From Flavobacterium anhuiense (GTDB lineage Bacteria; Bacteroidota; Bacteroidia; Flavobacteriales; Flavobacteriaceae), in assembly GCF_004151235.1 (NCBI RefSeq), contig NZ_JUIV01000009.1, positions 112,552 through 176,551 on the forward strand: 64,000 bases of DNA, given 5' to 3'. The first letter of the stretch is position 1; each line of letters begins with the position of its first letter. Shown one piece after another: positions 28,431 through 36,747 of the stretch. The notes under the pieces were generated by a model. That model was given only the letters and a program-made list of their open reading frames with translations, was not told the DNA's origin and searched no databases. The position numbers were made by a program, and so were the translations under genes.

Positions 28431-28859
28431 TTAGTCATTTTGAATAGATAAACCTTCGTGAACCAATTCAATAGATTCGATGGCTACTTCGTTTCCATCA
28501 GCTTTTAAATCAGTTGACTGCACTTTTGTTGGCCATGCATTTTTTACTTTCCAAGTAATCACTGGTTCGTGTTCTTCGTTAAGCAATTTGATGGTAATAT
28601 CTCTTCTTTCGATGGTGTTTAGTTTTACTGTATTCCACCAAGCGTAGTATTCATTGTCGCTTTTAAAAGTGCCTCTTTTCATCGTAATGTTAGAGAACTT
28701 TTGCATGCCAGGCATCTTGATTTTACTGTACTCTGGACTAGCGCCCTGACGGTACTCAATAACTTCAGTTTCTACATCTAATCCGGAAACTTCTGTAAAG
28801 CCTATTTTTGTTCCACCCCAGTCAACTGAGAAATGAAACTTTGATAACGGATAACTCAT
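28431..28859 (-). CDS. Main inner tube protein (Afp1/Pvc1-like)
   Basis: 142 residues, gp19-like: YPLSKFHFSVDWGGTKIGFTEVSGLDVETEVIEYRQGASPEYSKIKMPG, NITMKRGTFKSDNEYYAWWNTVK, RDITIKLLNEEHEPVITWKVKNAWPTKVQSTDLKADGNEVAIESIELVHEGL. This is the closest match to the stacking tube subunit of AFP/PVC-type particles. It follows the sheath gene by 27 bp and precedes its paralogue by 2 bp. Subunits form hexameric rings inside the sheath. Confidence 0.92.
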   Translation of the reverse strand: MSYPLSKFHFSVDWGGTKIGFTEVSGLDVETEVIEYRQGASPEYSKIKMPGMQKFSNITMKRGTFKSDNEYYAWWNTVKLNTIERRDITIKLLNEEHEPVITWKVKNAWPTKVQSTDLKADGNEVAIESIELVHEGLSIQND

Positions 28860-28886
28860 GATTTATATTTTTTAATGATGTTTTAA

Positions 28887-30989
28887 TTAAGATTCCTGCA
28901 TTTTGTGTGAGAAACGAAGAATGATGAACTCAGCTGGACGGACTACTGCCATACCAATTTCGATAATCATTTTACCGTCTAAAATATCCATTGCAGACAT
29001 GGTTTGACCCAGACCGATTCTTACGTAAAATGCTTGTTCTGGTTTTGCTCCAGCCAAAGCTCCAGCTCTCCATTGAAGAATTAAGAAATTCTCAATCATA
29101 GCTCTAACTCTTATCCAAGTATTGGCATCGTTAGGTTCAAAAACAAACTGTTCGGTTGCTTTTTTAATAGATTCTTCAGCCATATTAAAGAAGCGGCGAA
29201 CGGGTACATAACGCCATTCACTATCGTTACCGGCTAAGGTTCTTGACCCCCAAACCAAGGTTCCTTTGCCGGTAAATGTTCTGATAGCATTTATAGATTT
29301 ACCACCAACAGTATCAACATTTAAGTTGTCCTGTATGGTATTAGTTATTTTAACTGTTGGTTTTATAACATAGTTCAAACTTACATTAGCAGGAGCTTTC
29401 CAAACGCCTCTGTCTCTGTCAACTCTCGCATAAACCCCAGCAATAGCAGAGCTTGGCGGAAGAGTTATTGGCAAGTTGTAAATTTCAGTGAGGATTTTGT
29501 TGAAAGTCACATTATCGATAGTTTCTAAAGTGCTTAATTTTCTTCCGTTTAATGCTCCATTGTTTACATCTTTTCCACTCACAGATTTGATAGCATTTAA
29601 AAGGGTAAGCAGGTTTGCTTTAATGTCTGAAAAATTATTTGTAACTAAAGTAATATCGGTTTGAGTATTCAAATCGGTATAGTCTACCAGTTTTTTTAAT
29701 TCCTTGTCAAAACTTACAGCATCAGTTGATATAATTTTAAGCATTTTTGTTGGTGCGTTTTCGTCCTGTATTTTTTTCTTTAATGTTTTTAAGTTTTTAT
29801 ATACAGAGTCAATTTTATTTGGAGCGGCAAAATTTGCATTAAATGCCGTCAAAGCACTTGTAATGTTATTTGCAATAACTGCATCTTCATCAGATATTGT
29901 ACTGATAGCTGCATTAGCTTCGTCGTTTAGCGAATTTCTTAAAAGAGATAACGTTTCTAAAGAAGTAAGCAAATCATTTAGCTTAGTCATGAAAGCAGTT
30001 TTTTTGGCAGGGTTGCTAACGAAAGTTCCTCCTAAATCAAAACCAGTTGCATCATTACTGTACATCTGTAAAAATAAATCGCTTATTTGTCCAGAAATAT
30101 TAATAGGTGCAATGGCAGTAACATCGACCAATTTGGCTACAGTTGCATCAATTCCTGTCGTTACATTTTCAATTGGTTCTAGTCCCACAGCAATTTGATC
30201 ATATGCATTTGCCGTAAAGGAGTAATGTTTTAATATAATTTTACTGCTGTCAAATGCATAGTCCAAGATGGTTTCTAAGTGAGGATAGTAAGCAGCGCCA
30301 TATTTAACAGTGTCTTTTTCGGCACTTATTACACCTCTTAAATCATCTATATTTGGATCTGTTGGGCTAGATTCATCATAACTTAAAGTATCTATTATGG
30401 TAAATCTATCCTGAAGATTTTGGCATTGCATTAATGCGCTATTATATAATCCGTAGAAATTAGCTTTATCTATTCCGCTTACTTGCGTTGCATCTGGAAA
30501 AAGAATTAAAGTTGGTTCGTCTACTTTTTCTAATTCTGTCAGTCCTTCAGCCAATTTAGCAATGCTATTGATTGATGTAACTGGAGTGTCTTCTTCATCT
30601 AAATCATTTCCATAACGCCCAACCGAAATAATGTAGCAAGGACCACCGCCATTTGCAAAGAACAGCTGCAATGAATAATACATCAAAAAAGGCTGTTTTG
30701 CAGTTGGCTGATCTACAACAATAGATCTTGTGTCTCCATTTTCAGTTGAAACATCATTAATGGTTACGCTAATTGTTGTCTCTGGTTTTGCAAAGCCAAA
30801 AAAACGCTCATATTCTAAAAGAGATGTTATTCTTGTCGGTTTTAATTTCAAATCTCCATTAATCTTATTCGTGGCTTTTTCAGTATAGCCAATAAAACAC
30901 GGAATCGCTGTCTCTACCTGGGCAACAGAAGGAGGGAACTTTACGATTTCCTCAACATATACTCCAGGCGTTTTGTAAGTTGTTGCCAT
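28887..30989 (-). CDS. Contractile sheath protein (Afp2/3-like)
   Basis: 700 residues. The N-terminus (YKTPGVYVEEIVKFPPSVAQVETAIPCFIGYTEKA) and C-terminus (INAIRTFTGKGTLVWGSRTLAGNDSEWRYVPVRRFFNMAEESI, FLILQWRAGALAGAKPEQAFYVRIGLGQT) are those of tail sheath proteins. Between about 270 and 500 is a long Ala/Asn/Leu-rich insertion (TGIDATVAKL, LLRNSLNDEANAAISTISDED), probably an outward-facing surface domain. Only one sheath gene is present, whereas AFP and PVC have three. 21 bp separate it from the upstream unknown gene. Confidence 0.93.
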   Translation of the reverse strand: MATTYKTPGVYVEEIVKFPPSVAQVETAIPCFIGYTEKATNKINGDLKLKPTRITSLLEYERFFGFAKPETTISVTINDVSTENGDTRSIVVDQPTAKQPFLMYYSLQLFFANGGGPCYIISVGRYGNDLDEEDTPVTSINSIAKLAEGLTELEKVDEPTLILFPDATQVSGIDKANFYGLYNSALMQCQNLQDRFTIIDTLSYDESSPTDPNIDDLRGVISAEKDTVKYGAAYYPHLETILDYAFDSSKIILKHYSFTANAYDQIAVGLEPIENVTTGIDATVAKLVDVTAIAPINISGQISDLFLQMYSNDATGFDLGGTFVSNPAKKTAFMTKLNDLLTSLETLSLLRNSLNDEANAAISTISDEDAVIANNITSALTAFNANFAAPNKIDSVYKNLKTLKKKIQDENAPTKMLKIISTDAVSFDKELKKLVDYTDLNTQTDITLVTNNFSDIKANLLTLLNAIKSVSGKDVNNGALNGRKLSTLETIDNVTFNKILTEIYNLPITLPPSSAIAGVYARVDRDRGVWKAPANVSLNYVIKPTVKITNTIQDNLNVDTVGGKSINAIRTFTGKGTLVWGSRTLAGNDSEWRYVPVRRFFNMAEESIKKATEQFVFEPNDANTWIRVRAMIENFLILQWRAGALAGAKPEQAFYVRIGLGQTMSAMDILDGKMIIEIGMAVVRPAEFIILRFSHKMQES

Positions 30990-31010
30990 AATTGATTTGT
31001 TTTTTAATTA

Positions 31011-31847
31011 TTAAATAAATATTTCTGAATAGTAATCACTATCGATTTTTGTTATTGATTTTACAGACGGATTTGGATATTGACTTTCTGCAGGTTGTGA
31101 AGGATCCAAATCGTTAACAGGGTCTATTTCCACAAAACCAGATCGCGTTAATGGTTTTGCGGTTTTGGTTTTAATTTCGGTTTTTAATTTACGGTTGATG
31201 TATCGCCAAAACGTTTTTCGGTTATCAAAATGAATTTTAAAGTTTGGGCTTAACATTTTATCCGAATTGTCTATGATATCTTCCGAGCTGTTGTCGCCTT
31301 TAGCGGTAAGCGAAATAATTCCAAAGACATTTTGCTGTTCTGAAGGCTGCAGTGTTGAAAGTAAGTCGGCAGTAGTTTTTTCAGACACTAAATAGGCATT
31401 TGAAATCAGTTTGTTGTCGTTTATTTTTGGAAGATATTTAAATGAAACGGGTTCAGTCAACGGTTTTACATTACTGAAAAGATATGCTTGAGTAAGAGCA
31501 AAATCAAGATTAGTATAATTTTCAAATTGATAATCATTAATATTAATTAAAAACTTTAGGTTCAAATCGGCAGGGACTTTAATAAAAGGGTCTGATTCAT
31601 CTTTCACTTTCACATATACTCCGAAACCTGTTTTGGTTTTTTTAAATACCATTTTGTAGTTTTTAAGTACAATGTTGGTATCTAAAGTTGGCGTTACTGT
31701 TATAAATGCATCGGCACTAAATTGCTGTAGCATTTTCTCTTTTTTATCATCTGTCATGCTTGCAAAAGTCTCTTCTCCATTATTCAAAAAATAATTATGA
31801 AGAATCGTCACTTGAAACAGCAAACCATATGTAGAAGAATAACTCAT
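31011..31847 (-). CDS. Unrecognised eCIS protein next to the cap gene
   Basis: 278 residues, no signal peptide or membrane segment. Visible features: SYSSTYGLLFQVTILHNYFLNNGEETF start, beta-rich middle, FWRYINRKLKTEIKTK and a C-terminal SGFVEIDPVNDLDPSQPAESQYPNP. It overlaps the DUF4255 gene by 4 bp and precedes the sheath. Its position suggests a cap adaptor or other end-structure protein (AlgoCIS has more than one Alg16-type component), but this is inference from order only. Confidence 0.6.
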   Translation of the reverse strand: MSYSSTYGLLFQVTILHNYFLNNGEETFASMTDDKKEKMLQQFSADAFITVTPTLDTNIVLKNYKMVFKKTKTGFGVYVKVKDESDPFIKVPADLNLKFLININDYQFENYTNLDFALTQAYLFSNVKPLTEPVSFKYLPKINDNKLISNAYLVSEKTTADLLSTLQPSEQQNVFGIISLTAKGDNSSEDIIDNSDKMLSPNFKIHFDNRKTFWRYINRKLKTEIKTKTAKPLTRSGFVEIDPVNDLDPSQPAESQYPNPSVKSITKIDSDYYSEIFI

Positions 31848-32446
31848 GACTGTTCTTTCTTTTTCGTTATTCCTGTAAATTCACCAATAAGCTGTCCTTC
31901 TGCTTGCGCAATGTTGCGTTCAATTTGGATCATGCTGACTTTGTATAAAGCCGACGGAAGCTGTTTTCCGCCAAGTGTTCCCCAGATATAATTTAATTCT
32001 TCAAAAGTGGGAGTGTAGAGTTCAACCGTAAATCTAAAATTGTCTACATTGCTCATGGCGCTGCTGTTTCTATTAAAAATAGTATTGGCTTGGGTAAAAA
32101 GTTTTTTCCCTTGGAAAAACTCAATAATTTTTGAAATGTCCTTGAGCGAATTCACATATTTGTCTCTGTTGGCGCTAAAAAGTATAAAGAGATTTAAATT
32201 GACGACACTATTTTTATAAATTGTTTTGGTATTTTCAATTGTATGATTTGGGAAGTTTTTTAAAGTTGCTTCTTCATCTAAATTGATTATCGTTAGAGCC
32301 ACGGCATTTTTTAACGCGTCAGTAATATCATCATTGTGTGATTCTAAAAAAGCAATATTTTCGGGAACAACAGATTTCTCTAACCCAATTTCTTCGAGAT
32401 AGCTGTTTACTTGTTCTGTAATTATTTGTATTACTTCAAAAATCAT
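31844..32446 (-). CDS. DUF4255 tube-terminator/cap protein (Afp16/Pvc16-like)
   Basis: 200 residues matching the DUF4255 pattern: VIQIITEQVNSYLEE, DITDALKNAVALTIINLDEEATLKNFPN, VNLNLFILFSANRDKYVNSLKDISKIIEFFQGKKLFTQAN, RFTVELYTPTFEELNYIWGTLGGKQLPSALYKVSMIQIE. Afp16 caps the tube and ends sheath polymerisation. It is the first gene of the eCIS operon, so regulation of the whole cluster should act upstream of 32446. No Bacteroidota -7 box (TAnnTTTG) was found on this strand in the 440 bp before it. Confidence 0.88.
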   Translation of the reverse strand: MIFEVIQIITEQVNSYLEEIGLEKSVVPENIAFLESHNDDITDALKNAVALTIINLDEEATLKNFPNHTIENTKTIYKNSVVNLNLFILFSANRDKYVNSLKDISKIIEFFQGKKLFTQANTIFNRNSSAMSNVDNFRFTVELYTPTFEELNYIWGTLGGKQLPSALYKVSMIQIERNIAQAEGQLIGEFTGITKKKEQS

Positions 32447-32886
32447 CTTTTGATAAAATTTATTATAAGTATTAAATGAAATTTATTTTAAGAGATAAGA
32501 TTTATAGGGCAAAGAATGTAGTAGAAAATACGCTTCTAACCGGGGCTTTTAAGATTCGACTAAATTAGATAAATGCATATGTACCAAAAAAGGGGAAAAT
32601 CCCCCTTTTTTATAGAGTTAATATACTGGTTTTAAGTTTGTTGTGCTTTTGTTTTAATTGTTGATTACAAGGAAAACTTAAACAGAGATAATGTTGAAAA
32701 TCTTTAATTGGTTAAAGATGTAATTCTAGAAGCGAGCTATTATAACGAATTTATAAGAGATCTTTACGAATATCGAATAAGTAGTAGCTAATTTATATCT
32801 GCTTAAATTTCCTTTATCTTTTTTTGAAAATTTGTAGCGTATTGAGTTTATGTAATAAATCTAACAGTAATAATAAAATTTCAGCT
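32447..32886. other. Non-coding divergent region upstream of the eCIS operon
   Basis: 440 bp between the divergent DUF4255 gene and a small membrane-protein gene. No supported ORF. It holds one strong terminator-like hairpin at 32586-32611 and should contain the promoters of both directions, although no clean TTG-N19-TAnnTTTG pair was found on either strand. Confidence 0.6.
32586..32611. terminator. Intrinsic terminator hairpin in the eCIS leader region
   Basis: AAAAAAGGGG, a short AAAATC-type loop, then CCCCTTTTTT: a perfect 10-bp arm pair flanked by A and T tracts, so it could terminate in both directions. It lies 140 bp upstream of the first eCIS start codon. No gene on either strand ends just before it, so it may end an unannotated small transcript or act as an attenuator in the eCIS leader. 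Confidence 0.75.
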
Positions 32887-33147
32887 ATGAAACCTGAGTG
32901 CTTTACAGAATTAAGTGACCAAGAACTTTTGCAAAAAGTAAAAACAATAAAGAACAATAAAATAGTTGACGCTTTAATTATTGGATTTACAATTGGAATT
33001 GCCATTTACAGCGTTGTCCAAAAAGGTTTCGTTTTTTTTACTTTCTTTCCCTTAATAATTGCATATATAATAATTAGAAATTCGAAGAATAATGAAATGT
33101 TGTGCAGAGAAATGCAAAAGGAATTAGAACTTAGAAACTCAAAATAA
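32887..33147 (+). CDS. Small membrane protein of unknown function
   Basis: 86 residues from the ATG at 32887: a charged start (MKPECFTELSDQELLQKVKTIKNNK), then two membrane helices (IVDALIIGFTIGIAIYSVVQ and FVFFTFFPLIIAYIII) and a charged tail (KNNEMLCREMQKELELRN). An in-frame ATG at 32824 would add 21 polar residues and was not chosen because the later start fits the helix topology. Two-helix proteins with a leading SDxELLxKxK motif are common in Flavobacteria, but no role is known to me. It is divergent from the eCIS operon. Confidence 0.6.
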   Translation: MKPECFTELSDQELLQKVKTIKNNKIVDALIIGFTIGIAIYSVVQKGFVFFTFFPLIIAYIIIRNSKNNEMLCREMQKELELRNSK

Positions 33148-33282
33148 GGGAAGGTAAAAGGACTTTCGAGAACTGCAATGGCAGACTTAATTTCTATATT
33201 TTGCTGTTCTGGATGCGATTGCAATTTTTGGTTTCTTGAATATTTTGATTGATATTGATTTTTAGAATTTAATGCCTTATTT

Positions 33283-34440
33283 ATGAAAACACATTTATTT
33301 CTGCTTGCCATTTTGCCATTTATGATTTCCTGTACAAAACCAGAAAAAATAGATTTATCAAAATTAAAGTTGGATGAGCCATTGGTAAATGTGGTACATT
33401 TTAACGACAGCTTGCTTGTTGGCATCGAAACTGTCGAATATCCGTTTTGTTTATTTGCGGAAGTAGAAAGATCTCAAGAATATACTTTTGAAGGAATTGA
33501 TTTGAGTAAACAAAAAATCATGTTTCAAATAAACTCTGAAAAACTTAAGACCGATAGCATTTCTAGATTTGGTGGCGCGCATATTGATTTAAAATTTGTC
33601 AAAAATAAGAATGAATTAACGAGCAATTTAAGAAGTTTTGATGCTGAAGATAAAATTTACGGTGTGAGAATAGCAATAGAAGATCCAAGTTTAAAATCGG
33701 AAATTTTGAAAAAAATAAAACTGAAATACGGCAAAGGAACCAAAAATCCAAATACCGATAATGGTTTATATTGGAACGTAAAAAAAGAAAACAAATACAT
33801 TTTCTTTGCGCCAGATTATGACAGACTTATTATTTTAAACAACACAAATTTATCTAAAACATGTTATTGGGATATCTTTAATGGTTTACTTGATTTTGGA
33901 GGATGCGATAACAAAAAATACATGAACGGATTAGTTAAAAACAGTACCAAACCAGAAGATGTTAAAAACAAACCTGTTGTAAAAATCGATAAAAATTGGA
34001 ACTTAAATAATCTAGCTACTGGAAAATCAACCGAAGAGGATTTTTTGAAATCTCCAGCAAGCAAAAATTTTGAACGAATAGAAGAAATTAACGGAAGTTC
34101 GGGAGAAATGAATCAAATTGTATATCAGGACGAATACCATGATTTTTATTTCTATTTTACAGCTAATCCAAAAAATCCTCACAATAAAAAGGCAAATCGT
34201 ATCAAAGGTTATTCGCTAAATGATTTGAAAAAGGTCAAAATTTCATTTGAAAATAGACTGAAAGCAGGAATGAAATTTGACGAAGCCTTAAAATTGCTGG
34301 ATAAAAGAACAATTGCAAAAACAATAAAGAATGAAGGCGAATTGAGCTTTGCAAATTACATCATTATCAAAAATGGATTGTATGAAGTATCGTTGGTTTT
34401 TGATGAAAATTTGCTTTTTTCGGGAATGTTTGTAAAATAG
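33283..34440 (+). CDS. Lipoprotein of unknown function
   Basis: 385 residues. The start MKTHLFLLAILPFMISC is a lipoprotein signal with Cys17 as the lipidation site. The mature part has no recognised domain. The C-terminal half has FENRLKAGMKFDEALKLLDKRTIAKTIKNEGELSFANYIIIKNGLYEVSLVF. Low GC and many lysines match its neighbours. A separate transcription unit after the small membrane protein (135 bp gap). Confidence 0.7.
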   Translation: MKTHLFLLAILPFMISCTKPEKIDLSKLKLDEPLVNVVHFNDSLLVGIETVEYPFCLFAEVERSQEYTFEGIDLSKQKIMFQINSEKLKTDSISRFGGAHIDLKFVKNKNELTSNLRSFDAEDKIYGVRIAIEDPSLKSEILKKIKLKYGKGTKNPNTDNGLYWNVKKENKYIFFAPDYDRLIILNNTNLSKTCYWDIFNGLLDFGGCDNKKYMNGLVKNSTKPEDVKNKPVVKIDKNWNLNNLATGKSTEEDFLKSPASKNFERIEEINGSSGEMNQIVYQDEYHDFYFYFTANPKNPHNKKANRIKGYSLNDLKKVKISFENRLKAGMKFDEALKLLDKRTIAKTIKNEGELSFANYIIIKNGLYEVSLVFDENLLFSGMFVK

Positions 34441-34488
34441 ATATCTCGTATTTGCAGTTAATGGCTAATATTTAAATCAAATGAAGAA

Positions 34489-35595
34489 ATGAATTCAAAC
34501 TATATAAAACAACTAAGTCAAATCATAGCAATCACTTTCTTGACAGTTCTTTTTTTAAGTTGTAAGACAAGCAAAACTTCAATTGCAAATGACAAAACTT
34601 CAAATGAGGTTGATATTTATGTTGCTGGCTACGAATATAATGACAGTAAATTTGAAAGTTCAATAGAAGAAATTGCAGATGAAGTAGGCATGAGGCACGT
34701 TGCAAAACTATGGAAAAATGGTAAAAACATCGACTTAGAAGAAAATGAAAATTATTCGGATGCAAATTCAGTTTTTGTACATAAAAATGATGTTTATGTT
34801 GGAGGTTCCATTATATCTGGCGAAGAATATGTAGCTGCACTTTGGAAAAATGGAAAAATTCAAAAACTAACTGATGGCAAAAAAACGGCTCATGTTCAAT
34901 CTGTAATAGTCAAAGATAATACGATTTACATTTTAGGAGAACAGTTTGCTGATTCTAATTACATTGTAAAAGTTTGGAAAAATGGTATAGTTTCGAATAT
35001 TACAGATGGGAAAAATGATACAGATGGCAACTCATTTTATGTCGACAAAGGAAATATCTACATCTGCGGAGATGAGAATAATGGCAAAAAAAGCGTAGCA
35101 AAAGTTTGGAAAAACGGAATGTCTCGAAGTCTTACAAATGGGTTCAATAATGCTTACGCGCTTTCTGTATATGTAGAGAATGATAACGTCTATGTTGCTG
35201 GCTATGAGATTGAAAACAATAAATATATTGCTAAATTATGGAAAAATGGAAAAGTCCAAAATCTCTCTGATGGCACAAATTATTGTATTGCATCTGGTGT
35301 TTTTGTCCAAAAAGGCAATGTTTATGTTGTAGGAAACGAAAGCATTAACCAAAAAAGCGTGCTGAAATTATGGATAAATGGCAAGGCAACAAACATTACA
35401 GATGGCACAAATAATGCAGATGCCAATGCGGTTTTGATTCATAATGATACAATATACATTGCTGGATATGAAAAAAATGATTTAGATCGATATGTAGCAA
35501 AAGTTTGGATAAATGGCGTGGCAAAGAATCTCACAGATGGCACAAAAAATGCGTATGCAGAGTCAGTTTTTATCGTAGAAAGAAAAACGAAATAG
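34489..35595 (+). CDS. Lipoprotein with seven WxNG repeats, probable beta-propeller
   Basis: 368 residues. Signal ends at LFLSC with Cys25. From about residue 70 seven repeats of about 44 residues follow, each with VAK[LV]WKNG or WING, then LTDG, then a V[YF]V or similar strand and NDVYVAGYE. The first strand pair (VDIYVAGYEYND) lies before the first WKNG and the last repeat lacks it, so the ends could pair to close a seven-bladed ring. Surface-exposed binding is likely; ligand unknown. Gene-internal repeats may recombine. Nothing around it points to a pathway. Confidence 0.65.
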   Translation: MNSNYIKQLSQIIAITFLTVLFLSCKTSKTSIANDKTSNEVDIYVAGYEYNDSKFESSIEEIADEVGMRHVAKLWKNGKNIDLEENENYSDANSVFVHKNDVYVGGSIISGEEYVAALWKNGKIQKLTDGKKTAHVQSVIVKDNTIYILGEQFADSNYIVKVWKNGIVSNITDGKNDTDGNSFYVDKGNIYICGDENNGKKSVAKVWKNGMSRSLTNGFNNAYALSVYVENDNVYVAGYEIENNKYIAKLWKNGKVQNLSDGTNYCIASGVFVQKGNVYVVGNESINQKSVLKLWINGKATNITDGTNNADANAVLIHNDTIYIAGYEKNDLDRYVAKVWINGVAKNLTDGTKNAYAESVFIVERKTK

Positions 35596-35776
35596 ATTAA
35601 TGTTACATTTCTGGAATGGTTGAATTAAAAAAGCAATGAAAAATAGCAGGAGTGATACTTTAAGAGCATAAGAGTAGAAACTAAGTTTAATTATTTTTTA
35701 TACATTTCATGATTTGTTTCATGTTTTGAGACTGACCTTCTTTAAATAAAAAAGTTTAAAAAAAAGCACCTTCATT

Positions 35777-36637
35777 ATGCACAAATCTGAAAGAAATAAT
35801 TCTGTATCAGTAATCAGTATAAAGGAATTTAGAGATGACCAATTTGCTGGCAGTGAAGAGATTTTGTTTAACGAACTCCATGGAGAAAGAATAATTGAAA
35901 AACCTCATTCGCATGATTTTTTTACCATCAGTTTATTTGAAAAAGCAGAAGGAGTTCATTCAATAGATTCTATAGATTATTCTATTGGCGATTATCAGGT
36001 TCATGTACTGTTTCCAGGACAGATGCACAAATGGGACATCAAGGAAGGAACAGTCGGTTATCAGTTGATGATTGAACGAACTTTTTTTGAAAGATTCGCT
36101 CCATATTTTAGATTTTCTTTTACCAATTACCAGAATAATCCTGTCATACAATTGTCTAAGACTGCTTTTGAATTGCTTCATTACGAATTTGATGCGATCA
36201 AAAATGAGTTGAAACGGACGGATTTCATGACACATCTGATTAACGCGCGTGCAGCAGTTATCGCTTCCGTTATCAGCAGAGAGGCAGAATATGCTTTTAC
36301 TGAATTTAAAGTGTATCAGTCCAATTCACGATTAGCTGCTTTTAATATGCTGATAGATGAATTTTTCAAGCATGAGAAATCTGTGACATTTTATGCAGGT
36401 AAATTAAATATTTCTGCCAATTACCTAAATGTGCTCTGCAAAAAGCATCTTAAAATTTCAGCTACACAGCTCATACAACAGCGTGTTGGCACAGAAGCTA
36501 AAAGACTGCTGGAAAGTACCGATTTATCCGTCAAAGAAATTGCTTTTGAGTTGGGCTTTGTAGATCATGCGTATTTTTCTAATTTTTTTAAAAGCCAGAC
36601 GGGAATATCACCAACCGAATTTCGGAAAAAGAAATAA
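35777..36637 (+). CDS. AraC-family transcription regulator
   Basis: 286 residues. The N-terminal half is a cupin-like sensor (KPHSHDFFTISLFEKAEGVHSIDSIDYSIGDYQVHVLFPGQMHKW). The C-terminal 100 residues have the double HTH of AraC proteins (VTFYAGKLNISANYLNVLCKKHLKISATQLIQ, VKEIAFELGFVDHAYFSNFFKSQTGISPTEFRK). The ligand may be a small molecule that binds the cupin. It lies 110 bp before the amidohydrolase gene on the same strand, so control of that gene is plausible but unproven. Confidence 0.9.
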   Translation: MHKSERNNSVSVISIKEFRDDQFAGSEEILFNELHGERIIEKPHSHDFFTISLFEKAEGVHSIDSIDYSIGDYQVHVLFPGQMHKWDIKEGTVGYQLMIERTFFERFAPYFRFSFTNYQNNPVIQLSKTAFELLHYEFDAIKNELKRTDFMTHLINARAAVIASVISREAEYAFTEFKVYQSNSRLAAFNMLIDEFFKHEKSVTFYAGKLNISANYLNVLCKKHLKISATQLIQQRVGTEAKRLLESTDLSVKEIAFELGFVDHAYFSNFFKSQTGISPTEFRKKK

Positions 36638-36688
36638 ATTCTTCAAGCTGCCGTAGGAATCACTCAAGTTTTCTGGTTCGCAAATCTG

Positions 36689-36696
36689 TACATTTG
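36689..36696 (+). promoter_or_regulatory. Candidate -7 box upstream of the amidohydrolase gene
   Basis: TACATTTG matches the Bacteroidota -7 consensus TAnnTTTG exactly, 51 bp before the start codon at 36748. No TTG stands 17-23 bp upstream, so the -33 element is missing or weak. Confidence 0.35.
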
Positions 36697-36747
36697 AAGC
36701 TGCTATCTTTTTGCTTAAAGAAAGCCTTTAATTAAATAAAAGAGTAT

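Noticed and set aside
29704..30198. 164-residue plus-strand frame inside the sheath gene
   Set aside because: Antisense to the low-complexity sheath insertion.
2056..32446. Type VI secretion system or R-type pyocin/prophage
   Set aside because: No TssJLM membrane complex, ClpV, phage head, replication or integrase genes; DUF4255, LysM hub, Afp15-like ATPase and DUF4157 proteins point to eCIS.
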